Source: Aromatoleum aromaticum EbN1
Lineage (GTDB): Bacteria; Pseudomonadota; Gammaproteobacteria; Burkholderiales; Rhodocyclaceae
DNA length: 64,000 nt
Direction: 5' to 3'
Assembly: GCF_000025965.1 (NCBI RefSeq)
Contig: NC_006513.1
Location: forward strand, 2,790,001-2,854,000
Shown here: one piece after another, positions 1-8,650 of the stretch
Position numbering within the stretch: position 1 is the first letter of the stretch
Layout: every line of letters starts with the position of its first letter
The notes under the pieces: model-generated
Database searches by the model: none
What the model saw: only the letters and a program-made list of their open reading frames with translations
What the model was told of the DNA's origin: nothing
Position numbers and translations under genes: made by a program

Positions 1-362
1 TGCATCTCGAAAACTATGCCTGGCCGGGCAACGTGCGGGAGCTGCGCAACGTCATCGAGAGCATGCTGCTGATGAGCGACCAGGAATGCGTCGGCCTCGA
101 CGCGCTGCCGCCGGAGCTGATGTCCGGCGCGGAGGCCGACACAGCGGGTCTCCCGCCTTCCGCGGGACGCGAGGCCCGTGCAGTTGCGTCCGTAAGCAGC
201 ATCGCACAGGGCGAAGCAGAGCTGATCCGTCGCGCGATCGCCACGACGCGCGGCAATCTCACGCGCGCCGCTCGCGAACTCGATATCGCGAAGAGCACGC
301 TGTACCAGAAGGTCAAGCTCTACGGACTCGAAGGCGAGATTTGTCGCATGCGGGGAAGTTGA
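1..362 (+). CDS. Sigma-54-dependent transcriptional activator, C-terminal fragment
   Basis: Only the end of this gene lies in the window; the reading frame is open from base 3. The first residues contain WPGNVREL, the conserved end of the AAA+ sigma-54 interaction domain of NtrC-type activators. A linker of about 45 residues follows, then a Fis-type helix-turn-helix (GNLTRAARELDIAKSTLYQKVK) in the last 40 residues. Such proteins bind enhancers and drive RpoN-dependent promoters. The input domain is outside the window, so the signal and target are unknown. The next gene, manC, is 206 bp downstream, but I see no convincing -24/-12 promoter there. Confidence 0.85.
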   Translation, partial: HLENYAWPGNVRELRNVIESMLLMSDQECVGLDALPPELMSGAEADTAGLPPSAGREARAVASVSSIAQGEAELIRRAIATTRGNLTRAARELDIAKSTLYQKVKLYGLEGEICRMRGS

Positions 363-568
363 CGGTTTCCCCGGCCGGTTCGCCGTGCCGCAGGGGACGT
401 CGGGCGGCGGCGAGCGGGCACTTTTCGGTGCGCGGGATCACACTCTCTTGCAGTCGGCCGAAATGGCAGACGGGTTTTTATCGTATCCTCGCGCGAGCCG
501 GGCAGTGCCTGTACCCGACTCCGGCGTGCGCGCACGCCGGTTCCTACCGAATCTCGACGGATCCCGCA

Positions 569-2014
569 ATGAAACTTCACCCCGTTATCCTCTCCGGCGG
601 CTCCGGCACGCGACTGTGGCCATTGTCCCGCGAACAGTATCCGAAACAGCTGCTGGCGCTGATCGGCGACGACACGATGCTGCAGCAGACGGCGCTTCGC
701 CTCGCCGGTTTTTCCGGAGGCCTGCCGGTTTCCGACCAGCCGCTGGTCGTGTGCAACGAGGAATACCGCTTCATCACCGCCGAGCAGATGCGGGCGGCAG
801 GGTGCCCGACGAACCACATCCTGCTCGAGCCCGTCGGACGCAATACCGCGCCGGCACTGACGCTTGCCGCGCTGACGGTGCGGCGCGACAGCGACGATGG
901 GGTCTTGCTCGTGATGCCGGCCGATCACGTCATCCGTGACCGTGAGGCTTTCCACCGGGCAATCGACATTGGCATCGAAGCGGCGCTGGCCGGCGCGATG
1001 GTGACGTTCGGCATCGTGCCGGAGCGCGCCGAAACGGGCTACGGCTACATCCGCGTTGGCGCCGAAGCTAGTCCCGGCATTCACGCAGTCGCGTCCTTCG
1101 TCGAGAAACCCGACGCCGGGACGGCGGCCGAGTATGTCGCGAGCGGCGCGTACCTGTGGAACAGCGGCCTGTTCATGGTCAAGGCCGGCGTGTGGCTGAA
1201 GGCGCTCGGGCATTTCAATCCGGAAATGCTGGCAGCGTGCGAATCGGCGCTCGAGACGGCCGGCCGTGATGCCGACTTCGTCAGGGTCGGTTGCGAGGCG
1301 TTCCAGGCCTGTCCGTCGGATTCGATCGACTACGCAGTCATGGAGAAGCTCGCGGCGACGCCGGAGCTGGGCATTGCGCCGCAAGTCGTGCCGATGTCGG
1401 TCGGGTGGTCGGATGTCGGCGCCTGGGACGCGCTGTGGACGCTCGCCGACAAGGACGACGACGGCAATTCCGGACGCGGCGACGTGATGTTCGAAGGCAC
1501 GACTGGGAGTCTCGTCCATGCGACGAGCCGCATGGTCGTGTGCCTCGGCGTCGAGGAACTGGTGATCGTCGAAACGCCTGACGCGGTGATGGTCGCGCGC
1601 AAGGACCAGACGCAGGACGTCAAGAAGATCGTCGCGCGGCTCAAGTCCGACAGCCGCCCGCAGGCGCTGGCACACCGCAAGATACACCGGCCGTGGGGCT
1701 GCTACGACTCGATCGACACCGGCGGCCGTTTCCAGGTCAAGCACATCGAGGTCAAGCCGGGCGCCTCGCTGAGCCTGCAGATGCACCATCACCGGGCGGA
1801 ACACTGGATCGTCGTGCGCGGCACCGCGAGAGTCACGCGCGGCGACGAAACTTTTCTGCTATCCGAGAACCAGTCGACCTACATCCCGCTCGGCGTCACG
1901 CATCGTCTCGAAAACCCGGGAAAGATGCTGCTGGAGATGATCGAGGTGCAGTCGGGAAGTTACCTGGGCGAAGACGACATCGTGCGCTTCGAGGATACGT
2001 ACGGCCGGAGCTGA
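569..2014 (+). CDS. manC: Mannose-1-phosphate guanylyltransferase / mannose-6-phosphate isomerase
   Basis: A 481-residue bifunctional enzyme that makes GDP-mannose for surface polysaccharide. The nucleotidyltransferase signature GGSGTRLWPLSR is at residues 10-21 and FVEKP at 177-181. The C-terminal cupin (phosphomannose isomerase type II) starts near residue 373 with HRPWG and has a metal-binding histidine cluster at 406-408. The length matches the AlgA/XanB/CpsB family. The ATG at 569 is chosen because homology begins at once (MKLHPVILSGG); the frame stays open upstream without family signal. No other polysaccharide gene is adjacent, so the pathway it serves is not visible. Confidence 0.93.
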   Translation: MKLHPVILSGGSGTRLWPLSREQYPKQLLALIGDDTMLQQTALRLAGFSGGLPVSDQPLVVCNEEYRFITAEQMRAAGCPTNHILLEPVGRNTAPALTLAALTVRRDSDDGVLLVMPADHVIRDREAFHRAIDIGIEAALAGAMVTFGIVPERAETGYGYIRVGAEASPGIHAVASFVEKPDAGTAAEYVASGAYLWNSGLFMVKAGVWLKALGHFNPEMLAACESALETAGRDADFVRVGCEAFQACPSDSIDYAVMEKLAATPELGIAPQVVPMSVGWSDVGAWDALWTLADKDDDGNSGRGDVMFEGTTGSLVHATSRMVVCLGVEELVIVETPDAVMVARKDQTQDVKKIVARLKSDSRPQALAHRKIHRPWGCYDSIDTGGRFQVKHIEVKPGASLSLQMHHHRAEHWIVVRGTARVTRGDETFLLSENQSTYIPLGVTHRLENPGKMLLEMIEVQSGSYLGEDDIVRFEDTYGRS

Positions 2015-2081
2015 CGAGGGGAAGGTCGATTTGCGGCAGGCCGAACGTCTCCGAGCCCGGTGTTCCGGCCCGCCGCGGTGC

Positions 2082-2879
2082 TTACCAGAGCTGCCACCAG
2101 GGCCGGGTGTCCTTCGGCCCGCCGGCGAAATAGACGCTGTTCGGGAAGTTCTTGCGCATCACGCGGTCGGCGTCGTCGCGCAGCTCGGTCATGCCGAGCG
2201 TGTCGTAGCTTTTCACCAGCACGAACAGCGCTTCTTCGGCGGCAGGCGCCTGGGGATAGGTCTCGAGCGCCGTCCTGGCGCGGTTGACCGCGGCGACGTA
2301 GGCGCCACGGCGGTAGTAGTAACGTGCGACGTGCACTTCATGGGCGGCGAGCGAATTGACGAGATATTGCATCCGCTGGCCTGCGTCTTCGGCGTAGCGG
2401 CTTTCCGGGAAACGCTTCACGAGCTGGCCGAACGTGTCGAACGACTCCTGTGCGCCTTTCGGGTCGCGCTCGGAAAGATCCTGGTTGGACAGTCCGGCGA
2501 GCAGCCCGAGGTCTTCGTTGAACGTCGCGAGGCCTTTCAGATAGTAGGCGTAATCGGCATTCGGATGATTCGGATGAAGCTTGATGAAGCGGTCCGCGGC
2601 GGCGATCGCGAGCGCCGGTTCGCCCGACTTGTACTGGGCGTATGCGACCTCGATCTGGGCCTGCTGCGCATAGCGCCCGTACGGATAGCGTGCTTCGAGT
2701 TTTTCGAAGAGCTTGATCGCCTGCTCGTATGCCCCTTCGTTCATGAAGGTCTTGGCTTCGGAGTAGAGACGCTGCGCGTTCCAGCCCGCCGTCTCGTCGA
2801 TCTGTTCGGGCATCGAACCGCAACCACCAAGCAGCAGCGCGGCGATAACCGCTAAACTTCGAAAAGTGACCCTGGCCAT
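2082..2879 (-). CDS. bamD: Outer membrane assembly lipoprotein BamD
   Basis: This 265-residue lipoprotein belongs to the BAM complex, which inserts beta-barrel proteins into the outer membrane. It has an N-terminal signal peptide ending in lipobox LGGC, with the lipidated cysteine at residue 20. A series of TPR-like helical repeats follows (for example YPYGRYAQQAQIEVAYAQYK and HPNHPNADYAYYLKGLA), as in BamD/ComL. The ATG at 2879 is preferred over a TTG one codon upstream. It is divergent from rluD with only about 13 bp between starts, so the promoters must overlap the coding ends. Another BAM subunit, bamE, lies far away at 58.3 kb. Confidence 0.93.
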   Translation of the reverse strand: MARVTFRSLAVIAALLLGGCGSMPEQIDETAGWNAQRLYSEAKTFMNEGAYEQAIKLFEKLEARYPYGRYAQQAQIEVAYAQYKSGEPALAIAAADRFIKLHPNHPNADYAYYLKGLATFNEDLGLLAGLSNQDLSERDPKGAQESFDTFGQLVKRFPESRYAEDAGQRMQYLVNSLAAHEVHVARYYYRRGAYVAAVNRARTALETYPQAPAAEEALFVLVKSYDTLGMTELRDDADRVMRKNFPNSVYFAGGPKDTRPWWQLW

Positions 2880-2892
2880 CAAAAAGACTCGC

Positions 2893-3855
2893 GTGAATGA
2901 ACCGGACGATTATAGCCCACAGGATGCGGCGCCTTTGCACCACCGCTTGACGATTCCGGCCGACTGCGCCGGGTTGCGGGTCGACCAGGCGCTGGCGCGG
3001 CTGTTTCCGTCTCATTCGCGCAGCCGCCTGCAGGGGTGGCTGAAGTCCGGCCGGGTGAGCCTCGACGGCGACCAGCCGGATGCCAAGTTCAAGGTCTGGG
3101 GCGGGGAGTCGCTCGAAGTCGACGCAGCTCCGCCGCCCGAAGCCGCTGCCGAAGCGCCCGAAGACATTCCGCTCGTGGTGGTGCACGAAGACGAGGAAAT
3201 CCTGGTCATCGACAAGCCGGTCGGGCTGGTGGTCCACCCCGGCAGCGGAAACTGGAGCGGCACGCTCCTGAACGCGCTGCTGCATCACGCCCCGCAACTG
3301 GCGGCCGTGCCGCGGGCCGGCATCGTCCACCGGCTCGACAAGGACACCAGCGGCCTGCTGGTCGTCGCGAAAACGCTGGAAAGCCAGACTGCCCTCGTGC
3401 GCCAGTTGCAGGCGCGCACCGTCAGGCGCCACTACCTTGCGCTGGTGCACCGCGCCGTCGCGGGAGCGGGCATGGTCGAGGCGCCGATTGGCCGCCACCC
3501 GACCCAGCGCACGCGGATGGCGGTCGTGCAGTCGGGGCGAGCCGCGGTGACCCGCTATCGCCCGCGGGAGCGCTTCGCACGCGTGACCCTCGTCGAGTGC
3601 CAGCTCGAAACCGGGCGTACGCATCAGATCCGCGTTCACATGGCGTACATCGGCCATCCACTGGTCGGCGACGCGACCTATGGATTGCGCCGCAGCGGCA
3701 GTCCGGTGCTCGACGCGTTCGCGCGGCAGGCGCTGCATGCTTTCCGGCTCGGCCTGCTGCATCCGGCGAGCGGCGCCGAGATGACTTGGGAATCGCCGCT
3801 CCCCGAGGATTTCGAAGCGCTGCTGGCGAGCCTGCGCGAGGAATCCGCATCGTGA
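2893..3855 (+). CDS. rluD: Ribosomal large subunit pseudouridine synthase D
   Basis: The protein has an N-terminal S4 RNA-binding domain (GLRVDQALARLFPSHSRSRLQGWLKSG). The RluA-family catalytic core follows, with HRLDKDTSGLLVVAK; the catalytic aspartate is residue 149 from this start. The later motifs ETGRTHQIRVH and GHPLVGDATYG are also present. This combination is typical of RluD, which modifies helix 69 of 23S rRNA. The start is uncertain: GTG at 2893 avoids overlap with the divergent bamD start, while GTG at 2866 is also in frame. Its stop overlaps the next start by four bases (GTGA), indicating translational coupling with pgeF. The rluD-pgeF pair is common in proteobacteria. Confidence 0.92.
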   Translation: MNEPDDYSPQDAAPLHHRLTIPADCAGLRVDQALARLFPSHSRSRLQGWLKSGRVSLDGDQPDAKFKVWGGESLEVDAAPPPEAAAEAPEDIPLVVVHEDEEILVIDKPVGLVVHPGSGNWSGTLLNALLHHAPQLAAVPRAGIVHRLDKDTSGLLVVAKTLESQTALVRQLQARTVRRHYLALVHRAVAGAGMVEAPIGRHPTQRTRMAVVQSGRAAVTRYRPRERFARVTLVECQLETGRTHQIRVHMAYIGHPLVGDATYGLRRSGSPVLDAFARQALHAFRLGLLHPASGAEMTWESPLPEDFEALLASLREESAS

Positions 3856-4586
3856 CGGAGGACTGGATCGAGCCGGACTGGCCGGCCCCGCCGCGCGTGC
3901 GCGGGCTCGTGACGACGCGCCACGGTGGGGTCAGCACGGGGCCGTACGCGAGCATGAATCTTGGCCTGCACGTCGGTGATTCGGTCGCCGACGTGCGCCG
4001 CAATCGGGCCCTGCTTCGGCAGTGCCTGCCCGATGAGCCGGCGTGGCTCGATCAGGTGCACGGCGTGGCGGTCGCCGACGCCGATCGCATCGGCATCCCG
4101 GCCCGCGCCGATGCGTCAGTCGCCAGGCGGGCCGGCGCGGTATGCGCCGTGATGACGGCCGATTGTCTCCCGGTGCTCTTCTGCAATGACGAAGGCAGCG
4201 TCGTCGCAGCGGCCCACGCGGGCTGGCGCGGTCTTGCCGCAGGGGTGCTGGATGCGACGCTGGCACGCATGGACGTACCGGCTGCGACGGTGATGGCATG
4301 GCTGGGGCCGGCGATCGGGCCAGCAGCTTTCGAGGTTGGCGACGAGGTTCGCGAGGTATTCGTCGCGGCCGATCCAGCCACTGCGATCGCCTTTCGACGT
4401 GCCGCCGAGGCCGGCAAGTGGATGGCCGATCTCTTCCTGCTCGCGCGCCTGCGTCTGGCCCGGCTCGACGTCTCACGCACGTACGGCGGCGACATCTGCA
4501 CTTATGCCGGCCGGGAACGTTTTTTTTCCTACCGGAGGGAGGGTATCACTGGGCGCTTTGTGTCAATGGTATGGTTGGCACCTTAG
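3852..4586 (+). CDS. pgeF: Multicopper-oxidase-like laccase-domain protein, peptidoglycan editing factor
   Basis: A 244-residue protein of the YfiH/DUF152 family. The signature metal and active-site motifs are present: DQVHG, MTADCLPVLF and AAHAGWRGLAAGV. The family hydrolyses misincorporated muropeptide precursors (PgeF in E. coli) and has also been described as polyphenol oxidase or purine nucleosidase, so the physiological role is not fixed by sequence alone. The GTG start overlaps the rluD stop, and homology begins directly (VRGLVTTRHGGVS). The C-terminus holds the conserved RTYGGDICTY and FFSYRREG segments. Confidence 0.88.
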   Translation: MTEDWIEPDWPAPPRVRGLVTTRHGGVSTGPYASMNLGLHVGDSVADVRRNRALLRQCLPDEPAWLDQVHGVAVADADRIGIPARADASVARRAGAVCAVMTADCLPVLFCNDEGSVVAAAHAGWRGLAAGVLDATLARMDVPAATVMAWLGPAIGPAAFEVGDEVREVFVAADPATAIAFRRAAEAGKWMADLFLLARLRLARLDVSRTYGGDICTYAGRERFFSYRREGITGRFVSMVWLAP

Positions 4587-4605
4587 GCCGGACGCATGAT
4601 CGGTA

Positions 4606-4830
4606 CTATTGATCGAGGGTGGAATCGGCTCTATCGTTGGCACCTGTCTCTTCGTCGCCGCGGCTCTTGCGTGCGCTCCGACGCCGTGCCGGGGTTCCGG
4701 ACAGCCAGAGAAAAAGGGCTAGCGGTCCCACCCCCCAGAATATGAAAGTGAGCACGCCGCCAATCACCGTGGTGTCGGAAAGGGCAGCAAGCAGAACCAC
4801 GTATGACCAGGCGATGGCGACAATGTACAT
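4606..4830 (-). CDS. Small two-helix membrane protein, function unknown
   Basis: A 74-residue frame starting MYIVAIAWSYVVLL. It has two hydrophobic segments (about residues 1-19 and 22-45) and then a basic/acidic soluble tail (PARRRSARKSRGDEETG). The ATG at 4830 is chosen because the upstream extension is unlike a membrane-protein start. It is convergent with pgeF and divergent from phaC. Small proteins of this shape occur in many betaproteobacteria, but I know no function for them. Confidence 0.6.
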   Translation of the reverse strand: MYIVAIAWSYVVLLAALSDTTVIGGVLTFIFWGVGPLALFLWLSGTPARRRSARKSRGDEETGANDRADSTLDQ

Positions 4831-4958
4831 GATTGCCGATTCTACCCGGCTTGTGCCCGCGGCCGCATGCCCGGCAAGCAGGGGGGAAGGAGCGTACACC
4901 ACCAGGGTCGACGGGATATGCCCGCCAGCGGCCCGTACCCATGCCTCAGGAGGGGCGG

Positions 4959-6704
4959 ATGTCTGATTCGGAAGACAAGCAGCAGGCTAACGCAGCAGCT
5001 CAGGGAATGCTGCAGTTCGGCCAGGCCATGATGCAGAACTTCTTCGACGCCGTGGGGCGTCAGCAGGCCGCGATGCAAGACAGCTCCGGCGCAACGGTCC
5101 AGCGGCTTCCGTTGCCGGAAGCGGAGGAACTCAGCCGCATGCAACAGCAGTTCGCCGAGCGGCACGCGGCGCTGTGGTCTGCGCTGTTGCAGCGCAAACC
5201 CGGCGAGCAGGCGGCACCGATCGTCGAACCGCCCCCCGGCGACCGCCGGTTTTCGTCGCCGGAGTGGGCGTCGAGTCCGGTGTTCGATTATGTCCGGCAG
5301 GCGTACCTGTTGAACTCCCAATTCCTCAAGCAGGTTTCCGACGCGGTGCCGATGGCCGATGGACGGGCCAAGTCGAGGGTGCAGTTTCTCACGCGGCAGT
5401 ATATCGACGCGCTGGCGCCGTCGAACTTCGCCGCAACCAATCCCGAATTCATCAAGACGGCACTCGAGACCAAGGGCGAAAGCATCACGAAAGGGCTGAA
5501 GAACCTGATCGCGGATCTCGAAAAAGGGCGCATTTCGATGACCGACGAGGCGGCGTTCGAAGTCGGCCGCAATCTGGCGGTCACGCCCGGCGCGGTGATC
5601 CACGAGAACGAACTCGTTCAGCTGATCCAGTACGCGCCGCTCACCGACAAGGTCGCGCAGGTCCCGCTGCTGATCGTTCCGCCGAGCATCAACAAGTATT
5701 ACGTGCTGGATCTGCAGCCGGAAAACTCTCTTGTGCGTTTCGCTGTCGAGCAGGGTTTCACGGTGTTCCTCGTGTCGTGGAAGAACGTCGGCGCCGAGGG
5801 CGGGCACTTCACGTGGGACGATTACGTCGACAAGGGGGTGCTGACCTCGCTCGATGTCGTGCGCGCGGTGACGCGCGTGAAAAAACCCAACGTGCTCGGT
5901 TTCTGCGTCGGCGGCACGATTCTGTCCGCAGCTCTTGCGGTCGCGCGAGGCCGCGGCGAGGAGCCGGTCGAGAGTGTGACGCTGATGACGACGTTGCTCG
6001 ATTTCGCCGACGCCGGGGAACTCGGCTGTCTCGTCGATGAAGCGAGCGTCGCAGCGCGTGAAGCGGCGATCGGCAAGGGCGGGCTGCTCAAGGGGCAGGA
6101 ACTTGCCAACGTCTTTTCCTCGCTGCGCGCCAACGACCTGATCTGGCAGTACGTGGTCGGCAATTATCTGAAGGGCAACACGCCACCGCCCTTCGACCTG
6201 CTGTACTGGAATTCGGACAGCACGAACCTGCCGGGACCGTTCCTGACGTGGTACCTGCGCAACATGTACCTCGAAAACAACCTCCGGGTGCCGGGCAAGC
6301 TCAAAGTGCTCGGCGTCAAGCTCGATCTCGGCAAGGTCGATGTGCCGGCCTACCTGCTCGCGACGCGCGAGGACCACATCGTGCCGTGGAAAGGCGCCTA
6401 CCTGTCGCGCGGTCTGCTCGGGGGCGATACGACTTTCGTGCTGGGCGCGAGCGGGCATATCGCCGGGGCCATCAACCCCGCATCGAAGAATCGCCGCAGC
6501 TTCTGGGTCAATCCGTCCACCGCTGCCGACCCTGATGAATGGCTGGAGGGTGCCGCCGAACGCAAGGGCAGCTGGTGGCTGCACTGGATCGAATGGCTGA
6601 AGCTGCGCGGCGGCAAGCAGGTTGCGGCACGCGGGCGCATCGGCAATGCGACGTACACGCCGATCGAACCGGCTCCGGGCCGGTACGTGAAGGAAAAGGC
6701 CTGA
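4959..6704 (+). CDS. phaC: Class I poly(3-hydroxyalkanoate) synthase
   Basis: A 581-residue polyester synthase that polymerises (R)-3-hydroxyacyl-CoA into PHA granules. The lipase-like box GFCVGG carries the catalytic cysteine at residue 316. The aspartate of EDHIVPW is residue 472 and the histidine of ASGHIAGAINP is residue 500, completing the alpha/beta-hydrolase triad. The N-terminal PhaC domain (residues about 60-230) is of class I length. The ATG at 4959 follows a strong AGGAGG ribosome site. Upstream in-frame codons add only low-complexity sequence. It is followed by phaB; no phaA thiolase or phasin is in the window, so acetoacetyl-CoA must come from elsewhere. Confidence 0.96.
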   Translation: MSDSEDKQQANAAAQGMLQFGQAMMQNFFDAVGRQQAAMQDSSGATVQRLPLPEAEELSRMQQQFAERHAALWSALLQRKPGEQAAPIVEPPPGDRRFSSPEWASSPVFDYVRQAYLLNSQFLKQVSDAVPMADGRAKSRVQFLTRQYIDALAPSNFAATNPEFIKTALETKGESITKGLKNLIADLEKGRISMTDEAAFEVGRNLAVTPGAVIHENELVQLIQYAPLTDKVAQVPLLIVPPSINKYYVLDLQPENSLVRFAVEQGFTVFLVSWKNVGAEGGHFTWDDYVDKGVLTSLDVVRAVTRVKKPNVLGFCVGGTILSAALAVARGRGEEPVESVTLMTTLLDFADAGELGCLVDEASVAAREAAIGKGGLLKGQELANVFSSLRANDLIWQYVVGNYLKGNTPPPFDLLYWNSDSTNLPGPFLTWYLRNMYLENNLRVPGKLKVLGVKLDLGKVDVPAYLLATREDHIVPWKGAYLSRGLLGGDTTFVLGASGHIAGAINPASKNRRSFWVNPSTAADPDEWLEGAAERKGSWWLHWIEWLKLRGGKQVAARGRIGNATYTPIEPAPGRYVKEKA

Positions 6705-6825
6705 CGCGATAACCGACAAGAAAGATAGCCGACAAGAAGAATCAGCTCGCGGCAGCGGATACGGGGGGCGCTGCCGGGCATTGTTACAGACCCTTCGAGA
6801 GACGAAACGGGAGAGGAGTCAGAAC

Positions 6826-7566
6826 ATGGCAAGAGTTGCACTGGTAACGGGAGGCATGGGCGGCCTGGGCGAAGCGGTCTGCATCAAGCTGGCGGCACTG
6901 GGCTACAGGGTGGTGACCACGCATTCACCGGGTAATACCAAAGCCGGCGAGTGGCTGCAGACGATGAACAACATGGGTTACGGTTTCCGCGCCTTTCCCT
7001 GCGACGTGTCGGATTTCGATTCGGCCCGGAGCTGCGTCGAAACGGTGACGAAGGAGGTTGGCCCGGTGGAGGTGCTGGTCAATAACGCCGGCATCACCCG
7101 CGACATGACGTTCCGCAAGATGACCAAGGCGGACTGGGATGCGGTGATCTCGACCAACCTCGACAGCGTATTCAACATGACCAAGCAGGTCATGGACGGA
7201 ATGGTCGAGCGCAAGTGGGGTCGGGTCATCAACGTGTCATCGGTCAACGGACAGAAGGGCGCGTTCGGCCAGACCAACTATTCCGCGGCCAAGGCCGGGA
7301 TGCACGGGTTCACGAAAGCGCTGGCACTGGAAGTGGCTCGTTCCGGCGTGACCGTCAACACGATCTCGCCCGGATACATCGGCACCAAGATGGTGATGGC
7401 GATCCCGCAGGAGATCCTGGACACCAAGATCCTGCCGCAGATCCCGGTGGCGCGCCTGGGCAAGCCTGAAGAAATCGCGGGGCTGGTGGCCTACCTGTCG
7501 TCCGAGGAGGCGGCCTTCGTCACCGGCGCCAATATCTCGATCAACGGCGGTCAGCACATGTTCTGA
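6826..7566 (+). CDS. phaB: Acetoacetyl-CoA reductase, copy 1
   Basis: A 246-residue short-chain dehydrogenase. It has an N-terminal Rossmann motif TGGMGGLG, NNAGITRD, a catalytic serine at 139 and the Tyr-Lys pair at 152/156 (YSAAK). The PhaB-type substrate region GYIGTKMV and C-terminal INGGQHMF match PhaB. It makes (R)-3-hydroxybutyryl-CoA from acetoacetyl-CoA with NADPH, the monomer for phaC upstream. ATG 6826 follows a GAGAGGAG ribosome site. The transcript is closed by the terminator at 7589. A close paralogue follows at 7788. Confidence 0.94.
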   Translation: MARVALVTGGMGGLGEAVCIKLAALGYRVVTTHSPGNTKAGEWLQTMNNMGYGFRAFPCDVSDFDSARSCVETVTKEVGPVEVLVNNAGITRDMTFRKMTKADWDAVISTNLDSVFNMTKQVMDGMVERKWGRVINVSSVNGQKGAFGQTNYSAAKAGMHGFTKALALEVARSGVTVNTISPGYIGTKMVMAIPQEILDTKILPQIPVARLGKPEEIAGLVAYLSSEEAAFVTGANISINGGQHMF

Positions 7567-7588
7567 GCAAGGTCCGCAAGGTTCGATG

Positions 7589-7623
7589 ACGGCGTGTTCC
7601 GGCAGCAGGAGCACGCCGTTTTT
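7589..7623 (+). terminator. Intrinsic terminator after phaC-phaB
   Basis: A 12-bp stem (7589-7600 with 7608-7619, one G-T pair) with a 7-nt loop is followed by a run of five T. It lies 22 bp after the phaB stop and separates the phaC-phaB unit from the second phaB. Confidence 0.8.
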
Positions 7624-7633
7624 GCTTATTGCA

Positions 7634-7665
7634 TTGCAGCATCCTGCAACAAATGTGCTTATAAT
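7634..7665 (+). promoter_or_regulatory. Promoter of the second phaB with probable PhaR operator
   Basis: A perfect -10 TATAAT is at 7660-7665. Just upstream is a perfect inverted repeat TTGCAG-N4-CTGCAA (7634-7649), flanked by more TGCA-type steps. PhaR repressors of other bacteria bind TGC/GCA-rich inverted repeats of this kind in pha promoters (family knowledge). The repeat occupies the -35 position, so binding would block polymerase. No equally good repeat is seen before phaC, the first phaB or phaR. Confidence 0.55.
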
Positions 7666-7787
7666 CTTTCCGCTCGTGGTACCCGCGTCCCGGGTGCCGC
7701 CTGTCAGTGAACCGAAGAGCGGGGCAGCCGACGAAGGCGCGACTGCCTGCGATTCCTCATCACCCAATTGCAGCAAGAGGATTGCAA

Positions 7788-8528
7788 ATGAATCAGAAAG
7801 TCGCACTCGTCACCGGCGCCATGGGTGGCCTGGGTACCGCTATCTGCCAGGCGCTGGCAAAGGACGGAATGAAGGTCGTGGCCAATTGTCTCCCCGGCTT
7901 TCCGCAGAAGGATGAGTGGCTGGGACGGCAGAAGGAGCTCGGCTTCGATTTCATCGCTGCCGAAGGCGACGTATCGGACTATGACTCCTGTCGCGCGATG
8001 GTGGCGAAGATCGAGGGCGAGGTGGGTGCGATCGATGTGCTGGTGAACAACGCCGGGATCACCCGCGACAAGTTCTTCCCGAAGATGGAAAAGGTGCAGT
8101 GGGATGCGGTCATCAACACCAACCTCAACAGCCTTTTCAACGTCACTCACCACGTTTCGCCGAAGATGGCAGAACGGGGCTATGGCCGAATCATCAATAT
8201 TTCTTCGGTGAACGGCGTCAAGGGCCAGGCCGGCCAGACCAACTACTCGACTGCCAAGGCGGGCGTGCTCGGCTTCACGAAAGCCCTTGCCGCGGAACTG
8301 GCGACGAAAGGCGTGACCGTCAATGCGATCGCGCCGGGCTATATCGGCACCGAGATGGTGATGGCGATTCGCGAAGACATTCGCCAGGGCATCATCGACA
8401 GCGTCCCGATGAAGCGCCTGGGCAAGCCGGAAGAAATCGGCGCTCTGTGCTCCTACCTGTCTTCCGATCTGGCCGGTTACGTGACCGGCGCGACGATCAA
8501 CATCAACGGCGGCCTCCACATGTGCTGA
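7788..8528 (+). CDS. phaB: Acetoacetyl-CoA reductase, copy 2
   Basis: A 246-residue short-chain dehydrogenase closely resembling the preceding gene in length and motifs: TGAMGGLGTA, NNAGITRDKFFPKM, serine 140, Tyr153/Lys157 (YSTAK), GYIGTEMVM and INGGLHMC. It is the expected NADPH-dependent acetoacetyl-CoA reductase. It has its own promoter and operator at 7634-7665 and its own terminator at 8559. It is therefore a separate, probably PhaR-controlled unit rather than part of the phaC operon. The start follows GCAAGAGGATTGCAA; GAGG is the likely ribosome site. Confidence 0.93.
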   Translation: MNQKVALVTGAMGGLGTAICQALAKDGMKVVANCLPGFPQKDEWLGRQKELGFDFIAAEGDVSDYDSCRAMVAKIEGEVGAIDVLVNNAGITRDKFFPKMEKVQWDAVINTNLNSLFNVTHHVSPKMAERGYGRIINISSVNGVKGQAGQTNYSTAKAGVLGFTKALAAELATKGVTVNAIAPGYIGTEMVMAIREDIRQGIIDSVPMKRLGKPEEIGALCSYLSSDLAGYVTGATININGGLHMC

Positions 8529-8558
8529 TGCAGCATCCGAAGCCTGTAGACGATTGTG

Positions 8559-8585
8559 AACCCCCGCCGAATGGCGGGGTTTTTC
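8559..8585 (+). terminator. Intrinsic terminator between phaB copy 2 and phaR
   Basis: A CCCCGCC/GGCGGGG stem (8562-8568 with 8573-8579), loop GAAT, is followed by five T. It ends the transcript of the second phaB. Confidence 0.8.
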
Positions 8586-8599
8586 TTTCGGCAGCGCGG

Positions 8600-8605
8600 T
8601 ATAAT
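8600..8605 (+). promoter_or_regulatory. -10 element for phaR
   Basis: A perfect TATAAT followed by a T-rich stretch lies 45 bp before the phaR start. No good -35 hexamer lies 16-18 bp upstream, where the preceding terminator's T-run sits. Confidence 0.4.
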
Positions 8606-8650
8606 TTTTTTACAGAGCGGAATCGACCGCCGTCGAGGAGAAAAGCGAAT

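Noticed and set aside
463-485. Sigma-54-like -24/-12 element before manC
   Set aside because: TGGCAG is present but the -12 reads TTTTT instead of TTGC; the match is too weak despite the upstream activator gene.
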